From Thermoleophilia bacterium (GTDB lineage: Bacteria; Actinomycetota; Thermoleophilia; Gaiellales; SKUG01), in the NCBI GenBank assembly GCA_025964405.1, contig JAOPYW010000170.1:1-18116 (forward strand): 18,116 nt of DNA, written 5' to 3'. Shown here one piece after another: positions 1-8,071 of the stretch. The translations under genes and the position numbers were made by a program. Position 1 is the stretch's first letter, and each line of letters opens with the position of its first letter. Under the pieces are notes generated by a model. That model searched no databases, had not been told where the DNA came from, and saw nothing but the letters and a program-made list of their open reading frames with translations.

Positions 1-350
1 GCGACGGCGATGCGTGGGCGATCGTGCGGGCCCAGCTGCACCGCCACGACGGCGATGCGATCACCTACGTGCAGGCCACGTTCGGGAGCCTGTGGGACGA
101 GCACGCCACCGACAAGGTGACGTTCGCCAGTCGCATCGGACCGGTCGAGGGCTACGGTGGGAACGAGGCCGGCCTCGTGGACGCCGAAGGCGAGGCGGTG
201 GACGCGGAGGCGTCGGTGTTCGGTGAGCGCCTCACCCGCGAGCGCGCCCTCGAGCACGCGCTGCTCCCCGATTTCTGGGAGCTGCTCGACTGGCTCGCGC
301 TGCAGGATCCCGACATCGCCGAGAACGTCGCGCACGGGCCCGCCCGATGA
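1..350 (+). CDS. C-terminal part of an unrecognised protein (5' end outside window)
   Basis: An open frame with codons starting at base 3 enters from the left edge and stops at TGA 348-350, giving about 115 C-terminal residues. The visible part is acidic, ends in a helical stretch (ALLPDFWELLDWLALQDPDI) and has no cysteines or membrane segment. I do not recognise the family. Internal GTG codons at 14 and 24 are poor starts because the frame is open beyond them with the same composition. It lies 83 bases upstream of pyrG on the same strand, and a possible pyrG -10 box sits in that gap, so co-transcription with pyrG is not implied. Confidence 0.6.
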   Translation, partial: DGDAWAIVRAQLHRHDGDAITYVQATFGSLWDEHATDKVTFASRIGPVEGYGGNEAGLVDAEGEAVDAEASVFGERLTRERALEHALLPDFWELLDWLALQDPDIAENVAHGPAR

Positions 351-392
351 GACCCGCCGCGCGGCGTGCACCGCAGCATCTGCGCCACGGGA

Positions 393-398
393 TACAGT
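393..398 (+). promoter_or_regulatory. Possible -10 box (TACAGT) for pyrG
   Basis: TACAGT fits the TAnnnT pattern and would start transcription about 28 nt before the pyrG ATG. No convincing -35 box is visible. This is inference from sequence only. Confidence 0.3.
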
Positions 399-433
399 GT
401 CACCTGTGATCGACCGAACGAAGGGCTGCACCC

Positions 434-2128
<1,695 letters not shown>

Positions 2129-2146
2129 CCTCGGCGCGTCGTTGCT

Positions 2147-2779
2147 TCAGGCCGGGAGCCAGACGGCCTGCGGCTCCACCTGGTCGCCGCGTTCGCTCGC
2201 GCGGAGGATGGCGATGAGCGGCGTCGAGATCGGTCGCCGGGGGCCCGCCTCGAACTCGTCGACCGTGAACCAGTGGGGATCGCGCCCGTCGCAGTCGGGC
2301 AGCTCGTCGTCGATCGTGCCGGTGAGCACGGGCGAGTACTGCACCATCGCGGGCCGCGAGTCGCCGTAGAGGCGTGAGGCCAGCAGGTGGTAGAGCACGA
2401 GCCCGCTCGCGCGCAGGTCGCGCGGTCGCGTGCCGGTCTCCTCGAAGACCTCGCGCGTCGCGGCCTCGAACGGTGTCTCGCCGGGTTCGGCGCCGCCCCC
2501 GGGAATGATCCAGCGCTGCGTGCCATCGCGGAACCGGTACCGGAACAGCAGGAAGCGTCCGTCGCTGGGTCGGCGGAGCACGACTCGCATCGCGGGCCGG
2601 GTGCCGAGACCGCTGCGTTCGTCGAGCTCGTGGAGCTGTGACCACGCGGCCGTGGCGAAGCTCGGCTCCACCGCACCGACCAGTTCGGTCGCGAGCTGCC
2701 CGGCCAGCGCTGCGCGCTCAGCGCCCGGAACCGCGTGGGCCAGGTCGATCTCGGAGGGGGCGCGTAGGTGCTCGGGCAT
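2147..2779 (-). CDS. Nudix hydrolase
   Basis: This 210-residue protein contains a complete Nudix box at residues 95-117: G95, E101, R109-E110, E113-E114 and G116 match the pattern Gx5Ex7REUxEExGU. The family hydrolyses nucleoside diphosphates linked to another moiety, with the glutamates binding Mg2+ or Mn2+. The sequence FLLFRYRF before the box and WIIPGGG at its edge are typical of small Nudix enzymes. An extra N-terminal region of about 60 residues precedes the domain and is not recognised. The substrate cannot be read from sequence. The start ATG (2777-2779) has a TAGGTT box 6 nt upstream, suggesting a leaderless transcript, and the gene diverges from the EF-hand gene across a 69-base gap. 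Confidence 0.92.
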   Translation of the reverse strand: MPEHLRAPSEIDLAHAVPGAERAALAGQLATELVGAVEPSFATAAWSQLHELDERSGLGTRPAMRVVLRRPSDGRFLLFRYRFRDGTQRWIIPGGGAEPGETPFEAATREVFEETGTRPRDLRASGLVLYHLLASRLYGDSRPAMVQYSPVLTGTIDDELPDCDGRDPHWFTVDEFEAGPRRPISTPLIAILRASERGDQVEPQAVWLPA

Positions 2780-2785
2780 GGCGCG

Positions 2786-2791
2786 AACCTA
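2786..2791 (-). promoter_or_regulatory. -10 box of the Nudix gene, leaderless arrangement
   Basis: On the minus strand TAGGTT ends 6 nt before the ATG, so transcription would begin at or next to the start codon. No Shine-Dalgarno sequence is present. The motif resembles the TAGGAT box of the divergent gene. No clear -35 box is seen. Confidence 0.45.
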
Positions 2792-2835
2792 GCAAGCGAC
2801 GCGGTGCCGCTGCCGCCCCGGTCGTGCGACGTCGG

Positions 2836-2841
2836 TAGGAT
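2836..2841 (+). promoter_or_regulatory. -10 box of the EF-hand gene, leaderless arrangement
   Basis: TAGGAT lies 7 nt before the ATG at 2849, with no ribosome binding site between. Position and sequence match the TAnnnT boxes of leaderless actinobacterial transcripts. Confidence 0.45.
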
Positions 2842-2848
2842 CGGCGGC

Positions 2849-3556
2849 ATGGACGGAACGGACGCACTCGGTGGACTGCTCGGCGTCGCGGCGATCGCGA
2901 CGGCCGCCTACGTGTCGCATGAGCGGCGGCAGGAGCTCGCGGCCGCAGCAGCGCGCCACGCTGCGACGGGCTGGACGCTGCCGGAGCTCGCGCGCGAGAT
3001 GACGTCGGGCTACGACAAGTGGAGTGACGGCAGCTTCGACATCCAGCCCTGGCTCGGCATCCGTTCGTGGGGTGAGGACGTGCGCACCGAACGCAGCTCG
3101 CGCCGCGATGCCGTCTGGGGCGCGCAGTACAGCGGCGCCGCGTTCGTGACCACGACCGATTCGACGACCTTCACGATCGCCCCGCTCCTCACCGCCGCCG
3201 ACGCCAACCACGACGGCACGGTCGTGCTGCTCGAGGTCGAGAACCTGCTGCGGCGGTTCGACGTCGACAAGGACGGGCGCATCTCCGCCGCCGAGCGTGC
3301 TGCCGCCTACGGTCAGTACGGCGAGGTCGTCGACGGTCGCTCGAGCCGCGTGACCGACGTCGACCTGCCGGTGCCACCCGACGGGCACGGCCGTCATCGC
3401 GCGCCGAGCCCGCGCGTGTACGGACGCGAACCGCTCGCGCCCGGTCGACCACGACACGTCGACGTGGGCGGCCGCCCGTTCGACCGCGCAGGCATGCTCC
3501 GCATGGCGCAGGCCGCGCTCGACGGGCGCGCGCAGGCAGCGAACGAAGCGCGCTGA
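2849..3556 (+). CDS. Small membrane-anchored EF-hand protein
   Basis: This 235-residue protein has two adjacent canonical EF-hand loops. Loop 1 is residues 118-129 (D118, N120, D122, T124, E129) and loop 2 is residues 138-149 (D138, D140, D142, R144, S146, E149). The -x-y-z side chains and the bidentate Glu12 of each are in place, so Ca2+ binding is likely. Residues 6-22 form one short hydrophobic segment followed by HERRQ, which fits an N-terminal membrane anchor or uncleaved signal. Residues 40-112 (containing DKWSDGSFDIQPWLG) and the Pro/Arg/His-rich C-terminus are not recognised. The ATG at 2849 was chosen over an upstream in-frame codon near 2768 because of the hydrophobic segment and the -10 box 7 nt before it. 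The upstream frame would also overlap the Nudix start. Confidence 0.8.
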   Translation: MDGTDALGGLLGVAAIATAAYVSHERRQELAAAAARHAATGWTLPELAREMTSGYDKWSDGSFDIQPWLGIRSWGEDVRTERSSRRDAVWGAQYSGAAFVTTTDSTTFTIAPLLTAADANHDGTVVLLEVENLLRRFDVDKDGRISAAERAAAYGQYGEVVDGRSSRVTDVDLPVPPDGHGRHRAPSPRVYGREPLAPGRPRHVDVGGRPFDRAGMLRMAQAALDGRAQAANEAR

Positions 3557-3579
3557 CCCGCCCCGGCAGGGCCGTGCGC

Positions 3580-3585
3580 GATACT
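3580..3585 (+). promoter_or_regulatory. Possible -10 box (GATACT) for the M20 peptidase gene
   Basis: GATACT ends 6 nt before the ATG at 3592 and no Shine-Dalgarno lies in between. The spacing matches the other leaderless-type boxes in this window, but the first base departs from TAnnnT. Confidence 0.3.
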
Positions 3586-3591
3586 TGACGC

Positions 3592-4785
3592 ATGACCACG
3601 CCCGTTGCCGCCACCCGCACCCCCGTCGCACTCGAGACCCTCGATCGTGAACAGGCACCGCCGGTGCTGCACACCTTCCTCGACCTGGCGGCGGTGCCGT
3701 CGCCGGCCCGCGAGGAGTCGCGCGCCGCGATGTGGTGCCGCGGATACCTCGAGGGCCTCGGGCTCGAGGTGCACGAGGACGATGCCGCGACCACGATTCC
3801 GGGCGGCGCCGGGAGTGGCAACCTCTACGTGCGCCTGGAGGCGACGGCGCCCGGCACGCCGATCTTCCTGTGCGCGCACATCGACACCGTCGCCCTCGAG
3901 GACGACGTCGTGCCGGTGCTGCAGGACCGCGACGGGGTGCTCGTCGTGACCAACGAGCGCGAGGCCATCCTCGGCGGCGACGACAAGGCCGCGGTGGCCG
4001 TGATGCTCGAGGTCGTGCGCGAACTCGTGGAGTCGGGGCGGCCGCACGCCGGCGTGGAGCTCGTGCTCACGCCGTGCGAGGAGATCGGCCTGCTCGGGGC
4101 CAAGGCCTTCGACGCGTCGCGCCTCGCCGCGAAGTGGGGCTACGTGTTCGACCACGCCAACGACATCGGCAAGGTCGTCGTCGAGGCACCGACGCAGGTG
4201 TCGCTCACCGCGACCTTCACCGGCGTGGCGGCACACTCGGGCATCGCGCCCGAACAGGGGCGCAGCGCCATCCGGGCGGCCGCCGACGCGATCGCCGCGA
4301 TGCCGCACGGACGCATCGACGAGCGCACCACCGCCAACATCGGCCTCGTCTCCGGGGGCACGGCGGTCAACATCGTGCCGGAGGAGTGCGTGCTGCACGG
4401 CGAGGTGCGCGGGCTCGACGCCGATCGCTGCGCCGAGGTCACCGAGCTGGTGCTCGCGGCCTTCACCGATGCCGCCAGCCGCCACGCCGTCGACCTCGAC
4501 ATCGTGCGCCGCGACGAGTACCACGGCTACAGCTTCACCGCGAAGACCCCTGCGGTCGCGCACGCGCTGCGCGCCATCGAGGCGGTCGGCGTCACGCCCG
4601 AGCTCGTGCCCTGCGGCGGCGGCTCCGATGCCAACGTCTTCAACCGCGTCGGCGCGCCGTGCGTGAACCTCTGCAACGGCATGCGCCTCATCCACACGCG
4701 GGAGGAATACATCGAGGTGCGCGACCTGCAGACCATGCTCGAGATCACGCGCCGGCTCGTCGACCTCGCCGTCGACGAGGGCTGA
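3592..4785 (+). CDS. M20 family metallopeptidase, PepT-like
   Basis: This 397-residue protein has the full M20 di-zinc site: His96 and Asp98 in CAHIDTV, the bridging Asp in GGDDKA (130-131), Glu163-Glu164 in PCEEIG, Asp187 in VFDHAND and a late His in RLIHTREE. The dimerisation (lid) domain is inserted at about residues 198-310 and starts with the SLTATFTGVAAHSG motif. GGGSDANVFN near the C-terminus is typical of PepT-like enzymes. The family trims tripeptides or related short peptides and acyl-amino acids; the exact substrate is not shown. It is cytoplasmic, with no signal peptide. It ends 83 bases before ald on the same strand, which would suit a role in peptide and amino-acid use, although ald seems to have its own promoter. 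Confidence 0.93.
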   Translation: MTTPVAATRTPVALETLDREQAPPVLHTFLDLAAVPSPAREESRAAMWCRGYLEGLGLEVHEDDAATTIPGGAGSGNLYVRLEATAPGTPIFLCAHIDTVALEDDVVPVLQDRDGVLVVTNEREAILGGDDKAAVAVMLEVVRELVESGRPHAGVELVLTPCEEIGLLGAKAFDASRLAAKWGYVFDHANDIGKVVVEAPTQVSLTATFTGVAAHSGIAPEQGRSAIRAAADAIAAMPHGRIDERTTANIGLVSGGTAVNIVPEECVLHGEVRGLDADRCAEVTELVLAAFTDAASRHAVDLDIVRRDEYHGYSFTAKTPAVAHALRAIEAVGVTPELVPCGGGSDANVFNRVGAPCVNLCNGMRLIHTREEYIEVRDLQTMLEITRRLVDLAVDEG

Positions 4786-4823
4786 GCCCGCCACGCACCT
4801 CGGCAGCGAACCGCGCGCTCAGT

Positions 4824-4829
4824 TAGGTT
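4824..4829 (+). promoter_or_regulatory. Possible -10 box (TAGGTT) for ald
   Basis: TAGGTT is identical to the Nudix -10 box and lies 39 nt before the ald ATG. Unlike the leaderless genes nearby, ald also has a Shine-Dalgarno (GAGGT, 4859-4863) 5 nt before its start. Confidence 0.35.
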
Positions 4830-4868
4830 CGCTGGACTACCCACGCACTCCCACCACCGAGGTACCCC

Positions 4869-5996
4869 ATGAAGGTCGGCGTCGTCACCGAGATCAAGAC
4901 CGATGAATACCGCGTCGCACTGACGCCGGCGGGGGCGCACGAGCTCGTGCGCGCAGGGCACGAGGTCATCGTGCAGGAGGGTGCGGGCGTCGGCAGCCAG
5001 TTCGCCGATGCCGACTACGTCGCCGTGGGCGCGACGATCGTGACGCGCGAGCAGGCATGGGCCGAGAGCGAGCTGCTGCTGAAGGTGAAGGAGCCGGTCG
5101 CCGACGAACCCGATCTCCTCAGCCCGGGCCAGACCCTGTTCACCTACCTGCACCTCGCGCCCGATCCCGCGTTGACCGAGCGCCTCAAGGCGTCGGGCGC
5201 GACCTGCATCGCCTACGAGACCGTGCAGACCGACGACGGCCGCACGCCGCTGCTCGCACCGATGAGCGAGGTCGCTGGTCGGCTCGCCGCCCAGGAGGGC
5301 GCGAAGTACCTCGAGAAGAGCCTCGGCGGCCGTGGCATCCTGCTCGGCGGCGTACCCGGGGTGAAGCCCGCGAAGGTCGTCGTCATCGGCGGCGGCAACG
5401 TCGGCTACAACGCCGCGAAGATCGCGCTCGGCATGGGTGCCAACGTGAACATCCTCGATCGCTCGATCGACCGCCTGCGCGAACTCGAGGAGATCCTCGA
5501 CGGTCGCGTCAACCTCATCGCCTCGACCACGCTGTCGGTGGCGGAGCAGGTCGCGGATGCCGACCTCGTCATCGGTGCCGTGCTGCTGCCCGGCGCGCTC
5601 GCGCCCCGCGTCGTCTCCCGCGAGATGCTCAAGACCATGCAGCCGCAGAGTGTCGTCGTCGACGTCGCGATCGACCAGGGCGGCTGCTTCGAGACGAGCC
5701 GCCCCACCACGCACACCGACCCGGTCTACGTGGAGGAGAACGTGCTCCACTACTGCGTCGCCAACATGCCCGGCGCAGTGCCGATCACCTCGACCAAGGC
5801 GCTCACGAACGTGACGCTGCCCTACGTGCTCAAGCTCGCGAGCTCGGGTGTGCGCGACGCACTCCTCGACGACAACGTGCTCGGTCGGGGCGCCAACATC
5901 GTGGCGGGCCAGGTCACGAGCCGCGAAGTCGCCGAGGCGCTCGAGCTGCAGTACGTACCGCTCGCCGACGCGCTCGGTGAAGTACTGCACGCCTGA
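4869..5996 (+). CDS. ald: Alanine dehydrogenase
   Basis: This 375-residue protein reversibly converts L-alanine and NAD+ to pyruvate, ammonia and NADH. The N-terminal substrate domain has Arg15 (DEYRVALTP), Lys74 (LKVKEP) and His95 (TYLHLA), matching the pyruvate-binding and catalytic residues known in Mycobacterium Ald. The NAD-binding domain has VVIGGGNVGYNAA at about residues 174-186, followed by Asp in NILDRS. The late motifs AIDQGGCFETSRPT and TKALTNVTLPYV are characteristic of Ald rather than NAD(P) transhydrogenase alpha subunit. Length matches the family. The start is fixed by GAGGT 5 nt upstream. The gene ends convergent with the repeat-protein gene, with 43 bases between stops and no terminator hairpin visible. 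Confidence 0.97.
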   Translation: MKVGVVTEIKTDEYRVALTPAGAHELVRAGHEVIVQEGAGVGSQFADADYVAVGATIVTREQAWAESELLLKVKEPVADEPDLLSPGQTLFTYLHLAPDPALTERLKASGATCIAYETVQTDDGRTPLLAPMSEVAGRLAAQEGAKYLEKSLGGRGILLGGVPGVKPAKVVVIGGGNVGYNAAKIALGMGANVNILDRSIDRLRELEEILDGRVNLIASTTLSVAEQVADADLVIGAVLLPGALAPRVVSREMLKTMQPQSVVVDVAIDQGGCFETSRPTTHTDPVYVEENVLHYCVANMPGAVPITSTKALTNVTLPYVLKLASSGVRDALLDDNVLGRGANIVAGQVTSREVAEALELQYVPLADALGEVLHA

Positions 5997-6039
5997 GCAA
6001 GGCGCAGCCGTTCGTCAAGCTACATCACACGTCATCGAC

Positions 6040-6642
6040 CTAGGCGCGCTGCCAGCCGCCGTGGCCGTCCGTGACCCACCCGGCAGGGGGCACCACGACG
6101 TACCCTCCGTGCCCGTCAGGTGAGGTCGATCCGCCGGGCGGGACCGACACGTAGCCGCCGTGTCCGTCGGGGGCGGTGGAGCCGCCGGCGGGCACGGGGA
6201 TGTAGCCGCCGTGGCCGTCGGGCGCGCTGGAGCCGCCGGCCGGGATGGGAACGTAGCCGCCGTGTCCGTCGGGAGCGGTGGAGCCGCCGGCGGGCACGGG
6301 GATGTAGCCGCCGTGTCCGTCGGGCGCGCTGGAGCCCCCGGCCGGGATCGGTACGTAGCCGCCATGACCGTCGGGAGCGGTGGAGCCGCCGGCGGGCACC
6401 GGTACGTAGCCGCCGTGTCCGTCGGGTGCCGTGCTTCCGCCGCGCGGCACGGGGATGTAGCCGCCGTGTCCATCAGGAGCCGTCGAACCGCCCGCAGGCA
6501 CCGGGATGTACCCGCCGTGTCCGTCGGGTGCGGTCGACCCCCCTGCCGGTACGGGGATGTAGCCACCGTGTCCGTCGGGTGCGGTGGTGCCGCCGAAGGC
6601 GGCCACGTTCACGCGGGTCGATGAAGAAGGGGCGAGCTGCAC
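6040..6642 (-). CDS. GHGGY tandem-repeat protein, function unknown
   Basis: I do not recognise this 200-residue protein. After 18 N-terminal residues (from MQLAPSSSTRVN) it consists of ten 17-residue units of the form STAPDGHGGYIPVPAGG and a last partial unit ending DGHGGWQRA. DGHGG is invariant in all eleven. Variation is limited to I/V, P/S, A/P/R and T/S. Every unit has one Asp, one His and one Tyr; there is no Cys, no signal peptide and no membrane segment. The start is GTG 6640-6642, set by a strong GAGGAG 6 nt upstream. The same frame is open upstream into the neighbouring regulator gene, but that overlap is not plausible. GHGGY/PAGG content suggests a flexible, self-associating or metal-binding polymer-like protein (inference). 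It lies 109 bases downstream of an mntR-like gene on the same strand and has a possible promoter of its own. Confidence 0.75.
   Translation of the reverse strand: MQLAPSSSTRVNVAAFGGTTAPDGHGGYIPVPAGGSTAPDGHGGYIPVPAGGSTAPDGHGGYIPVPRGGSTAPDGHGGYVPVPAGGSTAPDGHGGYVPIPAGGSSAPDGHGGYIPVPAGGSTAPDGHGGYVPIPAGGSSAPDGHGGYIPVPAGGSTAPDGHGGYVSVPPGGSTSPDGHGGYVVVPPAGWVTDGHGGWQRA
6054..6591 (-). repeat. 51-bp tandem repeat array inside the GHGGY protein gene
   Basis: Ten units of 51 bp and a partial eleventh encode the 17-residue repeats. Because 51 is a multiple of 3, several other frames are open too. The units coding residues of copies 5-6 and 7-8 alternate YVPIPAGGSS and YIPVPAGGST types, forming a 102-bp higher-order duplication. 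There is no unique spacer between units. Confidence 0.9.
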
Positions 6643-6668
6643 GGGAGTCTCCTCGAGTTGGTTCGAGG

Positions 6669-6674
6669 ACGATA
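6669..6674 (-). promoter_or_regulatory. Possible -10 box (TATCGT) for the GHGGY repeat gene
   Basis: On the minus strand TATCGT fits TAnnnT and would give a leader of about 20 nt including the GAGGAG ribosome binding site before GTG 6642. No good -35 box is seen. Confidence 0.35.
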
Positions 6675-6751
6675 CTCCGGTGCGAGCAGATCGCGAGCGA
6701 CGCAGCCGAGTGCTGGCCGCGTCCGCCCCGGCGGTCGGCCGATGCGACGTG

Positions 6752-7543
6752 TCAGTCGCCGACGACGCTGAGCGTCGCGGCACCCGTGCCACGACTGCCC
6801 CAGCACGCGGTGTCAGCCGGCACGACCGGCACACCGGCCGGGCGTGCGTAGAGGCCACGTGCCTGCTCGCGCGTGAGCACGAGCTGGTCATCCCCGCGCC
6901 TGATCGTGACCGCGCCGCCGTCGGCGCTGACCGCGACGACCTCGATCTCGATGCCCGGCAGCAGCTCGGCGTCGTAGAAGAAGTGGAGGAGGTCGCCGTC
7001 GTGCTCGGCCAGGCGCACGATCGTCGCCTCGGTGCCCGCGTCGAGCTTCGAGAGGGGCTTGAGCGTCGGATTCTCGCGCAGCTCGTGACGTGCGTCGATC
7101 GGATACCCGTGCGGGCAGCGCTCGGGACGGCCCAACTTCTCCCAGAGCCGCTGCACCATCTCCTCGTCGAAGCCCGCGTCGATGCCGTCGGCCTTCTCGT
7201 GCGATTCGGCGCCGTCGTAGCCGAGCACGTCGGTGAGCAGTCGCTCGACCAGGCGGTGCCGGCGCACGACGCGCATCGCGGCGATGCGACCCTTCTCCGT
7301 GAGGATCGCTTCCTTCTTCTCGCCGCGCACGACCATGCCCTCGCCCTCGAGGCGCTTGAGCATCTCGCCCGAGCTGGCACGTGAGACGCCCAGCTGGTCG
7401 GCGATGCGCGCTGCGGCAGTCGGCTGTGGACCTCGACGCGACGGCACGTACTCGCCCACCGGGTAGGCGAGCAGCCAGATCGTCATGAGGTATTCGTCGG
7501 CGGTGTGGGAGTGGGATTCGCTCACGCCCACATCGTCGCACAT
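6752..7543 (-). CDS. DtxR/MntR family metal-dependent regulator with altered metal site
   Basis: This protein of about 263 residues is a cytoplasmic transcription factor expected to repress metal-uptake genes when bound to Mn2+ or Fe2+. The N-terminal winged helix (about 12-90) contains TAAARIADQLGVSRASSGEM as recognition region, followed by the dimerisation domain (VRRHRLVERLLTDVLG, then CPHGYPID) and a C-terminal FeoA/SH3-like domain (about 165-240). By ungapped comparison with DtxR, the ancillary site is kept (His96, Glu100, His115). In the primary site Met10 is replaced by Glu17, Cys102 by Asp119, Glu105 by Asp122 and His106 by Ala123. About ten extra residues separate helix 1 from the HTH. 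The start is uncertain: ATG at 7543 is used, but GTG at 7525 or 7546 is possible, and no clear ribosome binding site is seen. It diverges from tRNA-Asn. Confidence 0.88.
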   Translation of the reverse strand: MCDDVGVSESHSHTADEYLMTIWLLAYPVGEYVPSRRGPQPTAAARIADQLGVSRASSGEMLKRLEGEGMVVRGEKKEAILTEKGRIAAMRVVRRHRLVERLLTDVLGYDGAESHEKADGIDAGFDEEMVQRLWEKLGRPERCPHGYPIDARHELRENPTLKPLSKLDAGTEATIVRLAEHDGDLLHFFYDAELLPGIEIEVVAVSADGGAVTIRRGDDQLVLTREQARGLYARPAGVPVVPADTACWGSRGTGAATLSVVGD

Positions 7544-7584
7544 CACGCGCGCACCGGCGTTACCGCCTGCCGATCGGCGACTCG

Positions 7585-7613
7585 TGGACGCCCGCCAGCT
7601 CGGCTGATATCCT
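7585..7613 (+). promoter_or_regulatory. Promoter of tRNA-Asn
   Basis: A -35 box TGGACG (7585-7590), a 17-nt spacer and a -10 box TATCCT (7608-7613) would start transcription near 7620, about 22 nt before the mature tRNA. A 6-bp hairpin (7620-7625 with 7632-7637) lies at the start of this leader. Confidence 0.4.
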
Positions 7614-7641
7614 CATCCCGCACGGTTCGTTCCGTGCGTGA

Positions 7642-7713
7642 TCCCTCGTAGCTCAATGGTAGAGCATTCGACTGTTAATCGAAGGGTTGCTGGTTCGAGT
7701 CCAGCCGAGGGAG
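7642..7713 (+). tRNA. tRNA-Asn(GTT)
   Basis: A complete 72-nt cloverleaf is readable. The acceptor stem TCCCTCG (7642-7648) pairs with CGAGGGA (7706-7712), and G7713 is the discriminator. The D arm contains GCTCAATGGTAGAGC. The anticodon stem TTCGA/TCGAA encloses the loop CTGTTAA with anticodon GTT at 7674-7676, and the T loop is TTCGAGT. It reads AAC and AAT codons as asparagine. CCA is not encoded, so it must be added after transcription. It has its own promoter and terminator and stands alone. Confidence 0.97.
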
Positions 7714-7719
7714 CTTGAG

Positions 7720-7750
7720 GCCCACGCCGTGCGCGTGGGCTTCGTCGTTT
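7720..7750 (+). terminator. Rho-independent terminator after tRNA-Asn
   Basis: GCCCACGC (7720-7727) pairs perfectly with GCGTGGGC (7733-7740) around a 5-nt loop, followed by the T-rich TTCGTCGTTT. It lies 6 nt after the tRNA. Confidence 0.75.
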
Positions 7751-7754
7751 CGGG

Positions 7755-7934
7755 TCAGCCTGCGTCGCTCCGACGCGCGACGTCGCTCGATGCCTTCGGG
7801 GGAGCCGGTGGCGTGTGCTGCGTACGCAGCTCCTCCGCCTGGAGCATGAAGAAGAGCGCAGCCAACACCACGCTGACGAGGAGCAACGCGGCGCAGCCGT
7901 AGGTCGGCCAGCGTCGGGGCGTCGGGTCTGGCAT
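7755..7934 (-). CDS. Small single-pass membrane protein, unknown
   Basis: The product is a 59-residue peptide starting MPDPTPRRWPTYG. It has one clear membrane segment (about residues 14-32, CAALLLVSVVLAALFFML) and a Pro/Ala-rich hydrophilic tail of about 26 residues. The positive N-terminus suggests an N-in, C-out orientation. The ATG at 7932-7934 is supported by GAGGAG 7 nt upstream, which also rules against an in-frame TTG at 7949. It is convergent to the tRNA terminator and divergent from the protease gene. No family is recognised. The real-gene call rests on the ribosome binding site and the membrane segment. Confidence 0.6.
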   Translation of the reverse strand: MPDPTPRRWPTYGCAALLLVSVVLAALFFMLQAEELRTQHTPPAPPKASSDVARRSDAG

Positions 7935-8049
7935 CGCTCGGCTCCTCAATACTCCTGATGGTCAGCTCGTGGTACCCATGCGCGTCGATTCGATACATGG
8001 CCCTGATCGACCACGAGCGGTGGCCGTGGGCGGCACGGCTACGCGACGC

Positions 8050-8071
8050 GACGTACCGAAGACGTACCGAT
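8050..8071. promoter_or_regulatory. Tandem 11-bp direct repeat upstream of the S8 protease gene
   Basis: GACGTACCGA occurs twice (8050-8059 and 8061-8070) with a period of exactly 11 bp, one helical turn. Tandem 11-bp direct repeats are the usual site form of OmpR/PhoB-type response regulators. The repeat ends 66 bases before the S8 start. No clear -10 box follows it. Confidence 0.4.

Noticed and set aside
2129..2146. Terminator between convergent pyrG and Nudix genes
   Set aside because: The 18-base gap has no stem-loop with a T-run.
3379..3400. PPDGHGRHR in the EF-hand protein as a relative of the GHGGY repeats
   Set aside because: It is a single short match in a Pro/His-rich tail with no repetition, best taken as chance.
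3394..4794. 466-codon open frame on the minus strand across the M20 peptidase gene
   Set aside because: It is antisense to a gene with all M20 active-site residues. Its translation is Arg/His/Val-rich low-complexity, the usual shadow in GC-rich DNA.
4527..5990. 487-codon minus-strand open frame opposite ald
   Set aside because: The plus strand clearly codes alanine dehydrogenase; the antisense product matches no recognisable fold.
6160..6624. Plus-strand and other-frame repeat proteins (Gly/Ala/Val or Arg-rich) over the array
   Set aside because: A 51-bp period keeps every stop-free frame open. Only the minus-strand GTG 6642 frame has a strong ribosome binding site and a regular, conserved unit.
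6040..6642. CRISPR-like array
   Set aside because: The 51-bp units are directly joined, without unique spacers, and are in a coding frame.
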